DNA of 64,000 nucleotides from NCBI RefSeq assembly GCF_028421645.1, contig NZ_CP116887.1, positions 2,792,001 to 2,856,000 of the forward strand, given 5' to 3'. This DNA comes from Aneurinibacillus sp. Ricciae_BoGa-3. Lineage in GTDB: Bacteria; Bacillota; Bacilli; Aneurinibacillales; Aneurinibacillaceae. The notes below the pieces were generated by a model. The model was not told the DNA's origin. It saw only the letters and a list, made by a program, of their open reading frames with translations, and ran no database searches. Positions 41,908 through 52,042 of this stretch are shown here, piece after piece (within the stretch, counting starts at the first letter, position 1; each line of letters opens with the position of its first letter). The position numbers were made by a program, and so were the translations under genes.

Positions 41908-43071
41908 TTAGAGGGCGGCCACAGCCGTTTCATTTAGGCTGAGTATTTCCAGAGCATACAGATTCAATTTACCTCCATCCGGCGGGAAAATATGATACTG
42001 CTGTTGAATTTCCTCTCCGAATTTTTCTCTTATTACTTCCTCTATGAATTGCTTAAGCACAGTTCCGTTGCCGCCGATGTAGATATTCTTGTACATCTTC
42101 CCTTGCGGAAGAGGGAAAGTATTTTCTACTTTTGCTGTGTAGATTTTTGCGTAGCTGCGCAAAGAATGATGGATTACTTTGGTGAGGTCAGTTGTTTTAC
42201 CGCTGCTTCCATCAACTAACTCCATCTTCGAATCGTTAATGTGCTCATAAATGAACTTTTCTAATGAACGAACATCCGCAAAGAACTCAAGCAGCTTTTC
42301 GGTTCTTAACGTCTCAATATGTTTAAGGTAAGATATATCTGTAAGCGACTCCAGTGCAGCTCTATTCTTTGGCGCCTTCAGCCCCGTGGGAAGAAGCGCC
42401 AAATCGCAGGTACCTCCACCAATGTCGTGAATAAGCGTATCAAACTCATCAAATTCATTCGCCAGTTCATTATCTTCCAGTTTGAAGTTTTTCTTAATCG
42501 CCCATCGTGCATCTGCACCTTCAATCCTACATTTGCTGATTGCTACTTTAATGGATAACGTCCGCTCAGCTCCCGGCGTCATAATCGTCACATTGTGTTC
42601 GCCACGAAAGCGTGCAGCCATCTGTTCCTGCATATCTGAGAATTTCTCACCCTTTTTCAGAAGCCAAATCGGAAGCATGGTCGAAAAATAATCAATTTCA
42701 ACACTCGTCTGATCCGCACTATCTGCATGAAGTACGTGATAATATGCCGCTCCCGCCAGGAAACAAATGTAAGCAATTTCTGATTCGGCTTTATTATGGA
42801 GCTTTGAAATATGCTTGTTTGCCAATTGATGCTCCTCTGCAGCCTGCCCTACTAAAAAGAATCGCTCCTGGCCATCCATAACGGTTGCAATCAGCATGTT
42901 TTTCAAAAAATCCTTCGGTTCATCGATCCGCGATGTAAAATGTGCCTGCGCTTCTTTCTCGCTAAGCTCTACCACGTTTGTTACGATTTCAAAATAGTAG
43001 CCATTAACCATAAACTGTTCAACGGAATTTCCAGAATCCTTATTGAACCTTTTAATCTTAAAAATACCCAT
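41908..43071 (-). CDS. ParM/Alp-type actin-like protein
   Basis: The 387-residue core has the actin-fold signatures HDIGGGTCDLALL (phosphate 2 loop) and IYIGGNGTVLKQFIEEV (adenosine motif). An N-terminal FEIVTNVVEL and LIATVMDGQERFFLVGQAA are typical of ParM/StbA relatives. Such proteins form ATP-dependent filaments that push plasmids apart. The ATG at 43071 follows AGAGGAGGAG. The frame continues upstream to another ATG at 43290 with an equally good AAGGAGG, which would add a lysine/arginine-rich extension of 73 residues. The location suggests an integrated plasmid module or a chromosomal actin with another role. Confidence 0.8.
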   Translation of the reverse strand: MGIFKIKRFNKDSGNSVEQFMVNGYYFEIVTNVVELSEKEAQAHFTSRIDEPKDFLKNMLIATVMDGQERFFLVGQAAEEHQLANKHISKLHNKAESEIAYICFLAGAAYYHVLHADSADQTSVEIDYFSTMLPIWLLKKGEKFSDMQEQMAARFRGEHNVTIMTPGAERTLSIKVAISKCRIEGADARWAIKKNFKLEDNELANEFDEFDTLIHDIGGGTCDLALLPTGLKAPKNRAALESLTDISYLKHIETLRTEKLLEFFADVRSLEKFIYEHINDSKMELVDGSSGKTTDLTKVIHHSLRSYAKIYTAKVENTFPLPQGKMYKNIYIGGNGTVLKQFIEEVIREKFGEEIQQQYHIFPPDGGKLNLYALEILSLNETAVAAL

Positions 43072-43453
43072 GGTCTCCTCCTCTGGATGGTTTGTTCCCT
43101 CGTTAACATCCATTCGATCATTGGGCTGTGGAGATAACCCGCCTGTTAACTTTATGTGACAGTGTATAGCATTTTTCATGGATTTTATTTGTTTTTTGCC
43201 ATCATGCTTAGGCTTGTTAACATGTTTAGGGACTGATAAGACTGGAGAGACTAATCCACCTTTAACGGAGTTCCGCTTTCTTTTTCGCATTTTTTGCCCT
43301 CCTTGACGCTCCCCCCTTAAAAACCGCAATTACTTCATAATATGAACGCACTGTATCCATTCAGAATCTAAAAGCAAAAATTAAAAAATTCCTGTTTCTT
43401 AAGCCCAAGTCACCTTCAATACATTTTACTGATTTAGATTAGTTTTTGGTTCA

Positions 43454-45040
43454 TCAGGAATTAACAGGCACTAGTAGAGTCCCAGCCGCCTTAGCCTTGA
43501 TTCGAACAACGTTGGAGGGAACATAGGCTACCGGGACTTCTTCCATATCAATTAATGTAACCGTGGCAGGATCCGCTCCTGCTGTTATGGTCTTATGTTT
43601 TACAAGTTCCTCCACTTCTTCAATAACTTCCTGCCGGGTCCGGCCGGCTGTGGAGAACATTTTATCCACCTCGCCGCTCACCTGGGCAATTGCGGCACCA
43701 ATTGCATTTGCACAACCGGCATGGTTAGGCTGAATGACTTGTGAAACTCCCTCCAACTGACCTTGAATGAGTATGGCCCCACCCCCAACTAACACCACCG
43801 GGACATCCTGACTACTAGTTTTAATTTTATCGATCACGGCAGCTATATCCCTATTGATCACTGCCATAGCTTTTTTCCAGGTATTTGGAGAAATTGACTC
43901 GAGGCGGGATACATCACAGGCCGGATGGTCAATTATAGCTAAACCTGAGGCCAATATACAATCCGTGGCCGTTAACGTGCCCCCTCCAAACGCGATACTC
44001 TCCTTCACGATGTTATAGCCTACACTATCCGGACCTACGCTAACTTCCCCATCCTTTTCTCGCACAATACTTCCCCCGCCGATGCCAATTGAGATGATAT
44101 CAGGCATACGAAAATTTGTCCGTACCCCACCGATATTGACAGCAACCGAGGACTCACGGGGAAATCCCTTGATCAGAATTCCCACATCCGTGGTGGTTCC
44201 TCCTATATCACACACAATGCAATCCGGAAAATCGCTTAAAAACGCAGCCCCACGGATACTGTTGGTTGGGCCCGACCCGATCGTGAGAATGGGATATTTT
44301 TTGGCATACTCCAAGGACATAAGCGTGCCATCATTTTGTGCAAAATAGATATCCGCCTGTATTCCGTATCGATGTAATGCTTTTTCTAATCCCTGGGCTA
44401 CCATATCGGCTACTTTCACCAACGCAGCATTGAGTGCGGCAGAGTTTTCCCTTTCTAATAACCCTAAGTTGCCGATTTCAGAGGAAAGTGTCACGGGGAA
44501 ATCTTCTCCAAAACGATTTCGGACCAGCTGCCCAAACTCCTTCTCATACTTATCGAGCACAGGAGAAAAGATGGAGCAGATTGCGACGGATTCGATGCAT
44601 GAAGCTTCCATCTGATCCAATACGCTCTCACACTCATCGACAATCAATCTAGATTGATTCAAGGGCCTTCCATCGAACTCGCATCCGCCATGAATGAAAT
44701 AATAGTGATTGCCTACTGATTGCTTTAACTCTTCATCCCAGGTAAACATGGGTTCAATGGATTGGCCGGCAGGCAAACAAATCCGGACCACTGCAATTTT
44801 CGCTAATCTTTTTTTCTCAATAATGGCATTGGTCGCATGGGTCGTACCCAGCATGACATATTTAATGTTACTAAAGTCGATCGCAGCTTTTCTCAGTACT
44901 TGGTCTAGGGCGTTAAAAATACCCGTCTCCACGTCTTGCGTCGTTGGTGCTTTCGTTGCTTCTATGATCCGATTATGCTGGTCCAGTATAACAGCATCTG
45001 TATTCGTGCCACCTACATCAATTCCAATTTTGTAGATCAT
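43454..45040 (-). CDS. HyuA-type hydantoinase/oxoprolinase subunit, copy 1
   Basis: The 528-residue ASKHA-fold protein has intact nucleotide motifs: IGIDVGGTNTDAV, VCDIGGTTTDVGIL, SIGIGGGSIVR with VGPDSVGY, and VLVGGGAIL. HyuA-family proteins couple ATP hydrolysis to opening of five-membered lactam rings such as hydantoins or 5-oxoproline. It overlaps the upstream DUF917 gene by four bases and is the last gene of the operon. The classic HyuB subunit is absent; the DUF917 protein seems to take its place as partner. Confidence 0.88.
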   Translation of the reverse strand: MIYKIGIDVGGTNTDAVILDQHNRIIEATKAPTTQDVETGIFNALDQVLRKAAIDFSNIKYVMLGTTHATNAIIEKKRLAKIAVVRICLPAGQSIEPMFTWDEELKQSVGNHYYFIHGGCEFDGRPLNQSRLIVDECESVLDQMEASCIESVAICSIFSPVLDKYEKEFGQLVRNRFGEDFPVTLSSEIGNLGLLERENSAALNAALVKVADMVAQGLEKALHRYGIQADIYFAQNDGTLMSLEYAKKYPILTIGSGPTNSIRGAAFLSDFPDCIVCDIGGTTTDVGILIKGFPRESSVAVNIGGVRTNFRMPDIISIGIGGGSIVREKDGEVSVGPDSVGYNIVKESIAFGGGTLTATDCILASGLAIIDHPACDVSRLESISPNTWKKAMAVINRDIAAVIDKIKTSSQDVPVVLVGGGAILIQGQLEGVSQVIQPNHAGCANAIGAAIAQVSGEVDKMFSTAGRTRQEVIEEVEELVKHKTITAGADPATVTLIDMEEVPVAYVPSNVVRIKAKAAGTLLVPVNS

Positions 45041-46155
45041 CCTATTCGCACCCTCCTTTTATGGATGTTTTCTACTGGTTCGTAATCATAGTCGTAGCCA
45101 AAATACCGCGGTCCCCACACATTCAAGGCAGCCGGGCTTCTCATAATGTCAGGAGTCGGGATACCTAGGCAAATTACACGGAAGCCGTATTTCAACCCCT
45201 CCGTCGTTACTGGGACACCAGTCTCCACATCCAGAAAAGTAATTAAGTCCGGTACCATGGCCACCAGTTCATCCCCTATTTTGGCCATCAAATTTTCGTT
45301 TTGGAAATCAACATGCAGCTTTTCACCATTGAATTCATCAAATCCTTCGACCACGGCCTTGCCCCGGACAAAGCCATCCGTTGATCTTCGCTCGACATCA
45401 ATGACCTTGCCTTTAAATAGAACCATAGCTTCTCCATAAATGGATTCTCGAGTCACCTGTTGAATGGCTTCAATCGGATTGTTTTTCCGCTCATTCGCAA
45501 CTCGAATGGCTTTTCCCAGCTTCATACACAAGCTGATCGTATTGGGGATGGCTGTGCGTTTCACTTCCGCGCCAGTCATCACATATTCGGCAATATGGGC
45601 CACCCCGCCCATTCGCACTGCAATCCCGCGAGAAATATGTTCTAACATGGCATTATCCAACGTATCCAGCAGACAATAATCACCGCGCTCGTTGAACAGA
45701 CCCATGGGGGTGCCCTGAACCCCATAAATATTGAATGTCTCCATCTGCAGTTCAGGGAACGCCCGGCCCATCCCATCAGCGTCAACGATCGGAATTCCTG
45801 CTTCAGAAGCTACCACGAAAGGAATCGTCGAATTGAGCCCGCCGCATTCTATTGGCATAGTGGCAAATGCAGTTCTGCCAAACTTCTCCTCCAGTAGACG
45901 AAGCGACTTTAAAGCTTCGTCCCCATTCGGGATTTTTTCCACCATAATGGTGGGTGCGCCCATCATTGCAGTTGGGATGACAATCTGATCATCAGGAACT
46001 TCTGTTGGATCAAGCAGTTGAATTTGCCCGTTTTTTCGAATGCATTTTTGTACCATCAATTTCCCTAAATATGGATCTCCTCCGCCCCCTGTACCCAGCA
46101 ATGCGGCCCCAACAGCTAAATCCTCGATTTCTTGTTCTCCAATCCAAATAGGCAA
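45037..46155 (-). CDS. DUF917 (S-methyl-thiohydantoin desulfurase-type) protein, copy 1
   Basis: The 372-residue protein contains the family landmarks LGTGGGGDPYLGKLM near the start, DADGMGRAFPELQMETF in the middle and DLITFLDVETGVPVTTEGL toward the end. DUF917 genes regularly accompany HyuA genes and are thought to form the second half of hydantoin-type ring-opening enzymes. The ATGA overlap with HyuA copy 1 supports a complex. Confidence 0.85.
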   Translation of the reverse strand: MPIWIGEQEIEDLAVGAALLGTGGGGDPYLGKLMVQKCIRKNGQIQLLDPTEVPDDQIVIPTAMMGAPTIMVEKIPNGDEALKSLRLLEEKFGRTAFATMPIECGGLNSTIPFVVASEAGIPIVDADGMGRAFPELQMETFNIYGVQGTPMGLFNERGDYCLLDTLDNAMLEHISRGIAVRMGGVAHIAEYVMTGAEVKRTAIPNTISLCMKLGKAIRVANERKNNPIEAIQQVTRESIYGEAMVLFKGKVIDVERRSTDGFVRGKAVVEGFDEFNGEKLHVDFQNENLMAKIGDELVAMVPDLITFLDVETGVPVTTEGLKYGFRVICLGIPTPDIMRSPAALNVWGPRYFGYDYDYEPVENIHKRRVRIG

Positions 46156-46176
46156 CTGGATCCCTCCTTTTTACGC

Positions 46177-47181
46177 TTATTTCCATACTTCTCTAAGCAC
46201 TCTCATGAAGTTTTGGCCCAGGATCAACTCAATGTCCCCATCTTTATACCCGCGTTTCATCAGAGAATGGGTGATTTCAGGTACGGAGGTATGTCCTTTA
46301 ATTACATCAAATGGCTTGCGTTGCATCGTAGCCAAACTGCTTTCCGGTGAAACGTATTTCATAAAGGGATCCATAAAATCAAATCCCAACCCAACATGCT
46401 GCACGCCAACCAACTTGGAGATGTGATCCATGTGGTCGATGAGGTGTTCTATATCTGAATCCTTATCATGTTCCGAAACAAAAAAATTCACGGCATTCAT
46501 GCCAATCATCCCACCAGTTGAAGCAATGGCCTTAATCTGATCATCTGTAAGGTTTCGCATGGTATTAGCTAAGGTTCTACAGTTGGAATGGGAGGCAATC
46601 ACAGGGTTTTTGGCAAACTCCATCACATCGGTGAAACCCTCATCATTGATATGGCTAACATCAATAACCATTCCTAGTTTTTCAGCTTCTTCAATTAATT
46701 GGACACCAAAATCAGTGATCCCGCCCTTTCTCCCCTCTCTCACTGCAGAAAAGTGGCTGCCGTCTCCAACCCAGTTGCGCCTGCTCCAAACTAGGCCAAT
46801 TAATCGCACCCCAAGCTCGTAAAAGCTCCGAAGAAGACTGAGATCGTTGTAAAGCGGCTCAGCCCCTTCCAAAGAGAGGACAAAACCGATTTTGTCTTCT
46901 TTTTTTGCCTTATTCAGGTCCTCTATGTTTTTACAAACTTTAATTTTTTCAGATGATTCATCGGCTTCTGCATGCAGGGCACTAATTTGCTGGAGAGCTT
47001 TTCGAAGGCCCATTTCTGGTAAAAAACTGTCATCTACAAAGATAGCAGAGACAATCGAATCAATCCCTCCCTCTTTGAAATTAGGTAGATAATCAGTTTC
47101 AATCACCTTTTTCTTGCCGCGATCTCTTTGGATAGTAACGTCCATCAACAGATCAAAATGGCCATCTATTACGTGTGCCAT
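46177..47181 (-). CDS. Membrane dipeptidase-type peptidase M19
   Basis: The 334-residue amidohydrolase-fold protein has the M19 metal ligands in DGHFDLL, LSLEGAEPL, VIDVSHINDEGF, ASHSNCR and GLGFDFMDP. M19 enzymes hydrolyse dipeptides and some cyclic or beta-lactam amides, using two zinc ions. Within this operon it may cleave an N-carbamoyl or dipeptide product of ring opening. It lies behind a large stem-loop that ends immediately before its AAGGAGGATG site. Confidence 0.85.
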   Translation of the reverse strand: MAHVIDGHFDLLMDVTIQRDRGKKKVIETDYLPNFKEGGIDSIVSAIFVDDSFLPEMGLRKALQQISALHAEADESSEKIKVCKNIEDLNKAKKEDKIGFVLSLEGAEPLYNDLSLLRSFYELGVRLIGLVWSRRNWVGDGSHFSAVREGRKGGITDFGVQLIEEAEKLGMVIDVSHINDEGFTDVMEFAKNPVIASHSNCRTLANTMRNLTDDQIKAIASTGGMIGMNAVNFFVSEHDKDSDIEHLIDHMDHISKLVGVQHVGLGFDFMDPFMKYVSPESSLATMQRKPFDVIKGHTSVPEITHSLMKRGYKDGDIELILGQNFMRVLREVWK

Positions 47182-47200
47182 GCTTTACATCCTCCTTATT

Positions 47201-47242
47201 TATCGATCTAAGCCGCCAAAGGATCGGCGGCTTAGATCGATA
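47201..47242 (-). promoter_or_regulatory. Intercistronic 17-bp stem-loop upstream of the dipeptidase
   Basis: Arms 47201-47217 and 47226-47242 pair perfectly around an eight-base loop. No T run follows on the minus strand; instead the ribosome binding site of the dipeptidase follows after six bases. It resembles an RNA processing or stability element more than a terminator. Confidence 0.7.
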
Positions 47243-47254
47243 AGATTCTTTGAT

Positions 47255-47971
47255 TTATACGCGTACTTTAGAAGGAGGAGTCATATACGTTAAACGGCTT
47301 TGTTTTACGCCCATTGTAATTATGCTTTCCAGCATTTTAGTCGCCGCAAATGCCGGGTCGATGACAGGTACATCATAGCCTCGTTCCTTAAGCTTTTGCT
47401 GAAGATCCGCGGCAACTCCCATCATTCCTGTGCATCCTAACACGAGTGCATGAGCGTTATCGTTTTCAATCGCTTTAGTCATTTCTTCCAACAGAGAACT
47501 CTTCAACTTCTCTTTCTCATGAACTTCTAATACGGGAATATTTACATATCTTACAGAAGCTAAGTTTCCATTAACTCCTAACAATTTGCTAATGTTTTCA
47601 ATCATCGGAACTACATTGGGAAGGACGGTCACTACAGAAAAAGTCTTAGCTAATAAACTAGCAAAGAGCATAGAGGATTCGGCAGCACCTACAACCGGAA
47701 TATTCAGTACTTCCCGAGCCGGTTTAACTCCCGGATCTCCAAAACAGAAGCTAATAATTCCGTCATAACCTTCCTTTTCAGCTTCAATGGCCTTTTCTAA
47801 AAAATTAGGGATGCACAACGCCTCATCGTATTCACATTCCACCGATGCAGGTCCATAATCTAAGTTACACACCCCGACGTGGGTCGATTCAGCTGCATGA
47901 TGGGTAATTTCTTGTTGAATCTCCTCATTAAAAAAGTCCGAAATGATAGGCATAATGACTTTGATCTTCAT
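47255..47971 (-). CDS. Asp/Glu/hydantoin racemase family protein
   Basis: The 238-residue protein has the two catalytic-cysteine regions of the family, ISFCFGDPGVK near residue 70 and VLGCTGMMG near residue 175, together with VVGAAESSM and PVIDPAFAATKM. Family members racemise hydantoins, allantoin, aspartate or glutamate without cofactor. It sits between HyuA copy 2 and the dipeptidase, which favours hydantoin or a related cyclic amide as substrate. A glycine-rich C-terminus is absent and the length is typical. Confidence 0.87.
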   Translation of the reverse strand: MKIKVIMPIISDFFNEEIQQEITHHAAESTHVGVCNLDYGPASVECEYDEALCIPNFLEKAIEAEKEGYDGIISFCFGDPGVKPAREVLNIPVVGAAESSMLFASLLAKTFSVVTVLPNVVPMIENISKLLGVNGNLASVRYVNIPVLEVHEKEKLKSSLLEEMTKAIENDNAHALVLGCTGMMGVAADLQQKLKERGYDVPVIDPAFAATKMLESIITMGVKQSRLTYMTPPSKVRV

Positions 47972-48015
47972 TTGACTCGCTCCTCCATCTTAAAATTTAG
48001 ATTTTAATTGTTTTA

Positions 48016-49593
48016 TTAATGGACTTCTTCCAAATTCATAGCGAGAATACCGGCGGCTTTTACACGGACACGAGTGGCATTACCTGGAAGGTAGGCCAGT
48101 GGCACGTCTTCTATATCAACAATCTTAATGGTGTCAGGATCCGCACCAGCAATGATGGCTTCATTGACTGCTATCTTCTTAGCCAATTCTAAAGTTTGTT
48201 CTCGGCCAAGCTCATCCAGGGTAAAGACACGCTCAATCTGACCGCTTACCTGGGCAATGGCAGCACCAATCGCATTGGCTACACCGAAATCATCCGGACG
48301 AATCACCCGAGAAGCGCCTGTAAGTTGGTCTGGTAACAGAATGCTTCCGCCTCCCACTAGGATTACTGGAACCGGTTCTGCGCTCGTCTTCATCTTGTCA
48401 ATCGCTTCCTCGACCATCTGGATGATCTTTGTATAGACTTTTTTTAGCAGGCCTTTATCCAAATGGGCAACTTTGTTCGGATCACCAAGATCGGCCTTTC
48501 CCAATGCTACTGCAACATCGGTGGCAGTTAAGGTATCTCCACCAAATACAAGCCCTTTTTCCGGTAGTCTATAACCTACGCTATCAGGTCCTACTGTAAA
48601 GTTCGTCTGATCTTCTTGAATACGGACAATTGTTCCGCCTCCTAAACCAATCGAAACCAAATCAGGCATCCGGAAATTGGTTCGAGCTCCTCCAATTTCA
48701 ACAGCCAATGATGACTCTCGAGGGAAAGAGTTAACAAGAACACCAATATCGGTTGTTGTGCCTCCCACATCCACGACAAGTGCGTCCGACAACCCCGACA
48801 GATAGGAGGCTCCACGGATACTATTTGTCGGTCCACAGGCAATGGTAAGAATCGGGTATTTCATGGCATATTCGACATTCATAAGCGTGCCGTCGTTTTG
48901 TCCAAAGAAGACTCGTGCATTTATCCCCTCTGCCTTTAGGGCATCTACGAAACCTTCTGCTGTAGCTTTTGCCACACTTACAACTGCGGAGTTCAATATC
49001 GTCGCATTTTCACGTTCCAACAATCCGATACTTCCAATCTCGTGCGATAAGGAAACCGGGAGCTCCTCGCCTAATACCTCATGAAGAATTGCTGCCGTGC
49101 GGAGTTCATGTTCTTTGGACACCGGAGAAAATACGGAGGTAACAGCAACTGAGTTTACTTTTCCTTTGATCTCCTGTGCAATACGAACTAATTCCTCTTC
49201 ATCTAATTTTGCAATCTCTCTTCCGTCAAACTCATGTCCGCCACGTACAATATAAACATGTTTCCCCAGCCTTTCACGAAGGTCACCGGGTACCCCGATT
49301 AAAGGTTTCACCGCAAGCGTTGCAGGGGCACCAATTCGAATGATGGCAATTTCGTTAAGACGTTTACGTTCGACAATGGCATTCGTACAATGCGTTGTAC
49401 CTAGCATGGCATAATGGATTTGATCACGCGGTACACCAGATTTTGCAATGACTTCGCGCATAGCCTCATAAATACCCAAACTTACATCTTCTGTTGTAGG
49501 AGACTTCGTTTTTGCAAGCACCTTATAATGCATGTCTAATAGAACAGCATCTGTATGGGTTCCACCTACATCAATTCCAATTCTGTAACTCAT
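48016..49593 (-). CDS. HyuA-type hydantoinase/oxoprolinase subunit, copy 2
   Basis: The 525-residue ASKHA-fold protein is the closest relative of copy 1 in the window, with intact IGIDVGGTHTDAV, VVDVGGTTTDIGVL, SIGLGGGTIVR with VGPDSVGY, and ILVGGGSIL. It overlaps DUF917 copy 2 by four bases (ATGA). It presumably drives ATP-dependent ring opening with that partner. The two intact copies may act on different ring substituents. Confidence 0.88.
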   Translation of the reverse strand: MSYRIGIDVGGTHTDAVLLDMHYKVLAKTKSPTTEDVSLGIYEAMREVIAKSGVPRDQIHYAMLGTTHCTNAIVERKRLNEIAIIRIGAPATLAVKPLIGVPGDLRERLGKHVYIVRGGHEFDGREIAKLDEEELVRIAQEIKGKVNSVAVTSVFSPVSKEHELRTAAILHEVLGEELPVSLSHEIGSIGLLERENATILNSAVVSVAKATAEGFVDALKAEGINARVFFGQNDGTLMNVEYAMKYPILTIACGPTNSIRGASYLSGLSDALVVDVGGTTTDIGVLVNSFPRESSLAVEIGGARTNFRMPDLVSIGLGGGTIVRIQEDQTNFTVGPDSVGYRLPEKGLVFGGDTLTATDVAVALGKADLGDPNKVAHLDKGLLKKVYTKIIQMVEEAIDKMKTSAEPVPVILVGGGSILLPDQLTGASRVIRPDDFGVANAIGAAIAQVSGQIERVFTLDELGREQTLELAKKIAVNEAIIAGADPDTIKIVDIEDVPLAYLPGNATRVRVKAAGILAMNLEEVH

Positions 49594-50687
49594 TTGGTCA
49601 CAACTCCTTTTGTGGCAAGTTCCTCCACTGGAATATACTCTACTTCATAGCCAAAATAAGCAGGTCCGCATGTCTCTATCCCCTTAGGAGTACGCCATTT
49701 TGAGTTACAGGGAATGCCAATAATCACAGTGCGGGCCCCATAACGCATGCCTTCTGTTGTAATGGGCAATCCAGTTTCAGCATCAAGAACCGCAATCAGA
49801 TCAGGGGTTACACACAAAAGCCTATCCTCTGTCTTTGCAATCAAATGCTCATTTTGGAAACGAAGTTCTAGGGTTTCTGCAGAATAATTCAACAACCCTT
49901 CGATTTTGGCTGTGCCCCGCGCGAACCCGGTTTCGGTTTTGCGGTTTACATCGACTATTTTTCCGCGGAATAATTCGAAACCTTTGGTTAGTTTAAGTAC
50001 TTCCTGAATAGGATCAAGATTATTTTCTTTCGCTAAGCGAATGGATCGGCCAATTTTTTCCTCAAGATTTAAAATATTACGAATTCCACTTTGCCTTAAA
50101 TCTTTGCCTGTCATTGGATAGATTGCGAACATAACGGCGCCGCCTTTTTGAATCGTTGCGTTTCGGGCAATCCTTTCTGCCCAATGATTGTCTATTGTAT
50201 TTAACAAAGTAACATTCCCTTTTTCATCGGCAATCACCATAGGTGTTGCAGAAAGTTCATCCAAATAAAAGGTTACCATTTGCAATTCGGGAAATGCTCG
50301 CCCCATTCCATCGGCATCCACAACAGGCAATCCCAATTGTGCAGCCAGGGCCAGTGGCAGCAAAGAATTTACGCCTCCTGCTTCGATTGGAAAAGTCGCA
50401 AAAATCTTTTTTTCCATGTATTTTTCGAGTGATTCAAATGCAAGTTTGGCTTCATGCCCACTTGGCGCTTTTTCGAATAAGACTGTTGGTGCTCCCATCA
50501 TGCCAGACGATACAACAAACGCATCATCTGGAACTTCATCTACCGATAAGAGTTTGATTGGGCCAAATTCCTCAATGGCCTGAAGTGCCATTAACTTGCC
50601 AATATACGGATCCCCCCCGCCACCAGTCCCAAGTAATGCTGCTCCAACTGCAATATCTTCAATTTCTTGTTTCCCTAAAAGTCTCAT
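49590..50687 (-). CDS. DUF917 (S-methyl-thiohydantoin desulfurase-type) protein, copy 2
   Basis: This 365-residue protein carries LGTGGGGDPYIGKLM, DADGMGRAFPELQMVTFY and DLIAVLDAETGLPITTEGM. The ATG at 50687 is preferred because AAGGGAG precedes it; a TTG nine codons earlier lacks a site. It pairs with HyuA copy 2. Confidence 0.85.
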   Translation of the reverse strand: MRLLGKQEIEDIAVGAALLGTGGGGDPYIGKLMALQAIEEFGPIKLLSVDEVPDDAFVVSSGMMGAPTVLFEKAPSGHEAKLAFESLEKYMEKKIFATFPIEAGGVNSLLPLALAAQLGLPVVDADGMGRAFPELQMVTFYLDELSATPMVIADEKGNVTLLNTIDNHWAERIARNATIQKGGAVMFAIYPMTGKDLRQSGIRNILNLEEKIGRSIRLAKENNLDPIQEVLKLTKGFELFRGKIVDVNRKTETGFARGTAKIEGLLNYSAETLELRFQNEHLIAKTEDRLLCVTPDLIAVLDAETGLPITTEGMRYGARTVIIGIPCNSKWRTPKGIETCGPAYFGYEVEYIPVEELATKGVVTK

Positions 50688-50722
50688 GTTTTTTCTCCCT
50701 TCAATTGTTTCCAAATTGGTGT

Positions 50723-52042
50723 CTAAGCTGTTTGGTCAATTTCCGCGTTTTTTTGATTCATTATTGCTCCAAAGATTTTCATGCCAATATAATAGGCCAC
50801 TCCGCTTATAATTAAAGAATTTAAGGAAGGAATGCCAATATTAATTAAATAACCTGCCAAACCACCAAGTGCCCAGGCTATAAGAGTAACTGGATTGATA
50901 GTCTCGCACGTTTCCGGCAACAAACTCTTTTCACGACTGTCAGCAAGAAGCTTTCTGTCGCGTTTGAGAATAAAATAGTCGACTACCATAATGCCAGCAA
51001 CTGGGGGAACAAAAACACCGAGAAATACCATAAAATTAATGAATTTGTCTAGAATACCGAATACGGATAGAACCGTACCAATAATTCCAATAATCAACGT
51101 CACGAATCCCCTGTTGACCTTTCGGCTTAACATTGAATCGATTGCGTTTGTAATTCCCAAGGAAGAAGCATATAGATTTAAATCATTAATTTTAACGGTG
51201 GCAAATACCACGATAGCTGTTCCAAGCCAACCAGTCGTTTTCATAACTATGGTGACAACATCGCTGGTACCTACCGCGTGTGCCATTAATACAGCAGCAA
51301 GATTCACGCCAAATTCCCCAACAAGCGTACCAATCAAGGTCATCCATAAAACATCTTTGCCGTTTCGACAATAACGACTCATGTCTGGAGTAATGACCGC
51401 ACCGATCATATATCCGCCGGCAACCATGGTTGCGGCCACTCCCATCGAAAGAGTTGGACCAGGAGGCGCTGAGGCAATTAAATTCCAAGTATTATGATTT
51501 TTTAGAACCTGGTAAATGCCGTAGACAATAACTAGCATAAACCCAGGTACTGCAATCCTGGCAGTCCAGCTTAACCATTTAAACCCAAAAATCACGATTA
51601 GAGTAACAAACATGCCTGTTAAAGATGCGGCTAACGGAAAACCCAACAGACCACCCAGCGCCTGATCCAATCCCTTTGCGAACACAGAGTTTTGAATACC
51701 AAACCAACCTATCGATCCAACAGCAATGACTAGACCGAGGATGCCTGACCCATACTTTCCAAACCCTGTCCAGCGAGCAAGCAAACTTGTTGACAGCCCT
51801 TCCCGTGCTCCAGAAACACCAACTAAAAAACTTACTATCTCTAAAACCACACTGCCTAACATCGTAGCCCAAAATGCCTGCCAAAAAGTCATCCCGTAAC
51901 CGATTGCTGCTCCCATCATAAATTGGGCGAGACTGGTCAGAGCACCCACTCGAACCAACATAACTTCCCACATCGGCAAGCGAGCTCCAGCAGGTACCCT
52001 GCTCAAAGCAAAATCATCTGCCGTGTTCTGTGAACTTGCCAT
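50723..52042 (-). CDS. NCS1-family (cytosine/hydantoin-type) permease
   Basis: The product of about 440 residues has twelve hydrophobic segments and NCS1 landmarks: VRVGALTSLAQFMMGAAIGYGMTFWQAF, GWFGIQNSVFAKGLD (the QxG-type substrate loop), DMSRYCRNGKD and PPVAGIMVVDYFIL. CodB and the hydantoin permease Mhp1 belong here. It would import the ring substrate of the operon. The ATG at 52042 follows AAGGGGGAAG; the GTG at 52093 has no site and overlaps a possible weak -24/-12 element. Confidence 0.88.
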   Translation of the reverse strand: MASSQNTADDFALSRVPAGARLPMWEVMLVRVGALTSLAQFMMGAAIGYGMTFWQAFWATMLGSVVLEIVSFLVGVSGAREGLSTSLLARWTGFGKYGSGILGLVIAVGSIGWFGIQNSVFAKGLDQALGGLLGFPLAASLTGMFVTLIVIFGFKWLSWTARIAVPGFMLVIVYGIYQVLKNHNTWNLIASAPPGPTLSMGVAATMVAGGYMIGAVITPDMSRYCRNGKDVLWMTLIGTLVGEFGVNLAAVLMAHAVGTSDVVTIVMKTTGWLGTAIVVFATVKINDLNLYASSLGITNAIDSMLSRKVNRGFVTLIIGIIGTVLSVFGILDKFINFMVFLGVFVPPVAGIMVVDYFILKRDRKLLADSREKSLLPETCETINPVTLIAWALGGLAGYLINIGIPSLNSLIISGVAYYIGMKIFGAIMNQKNAEIDQTA

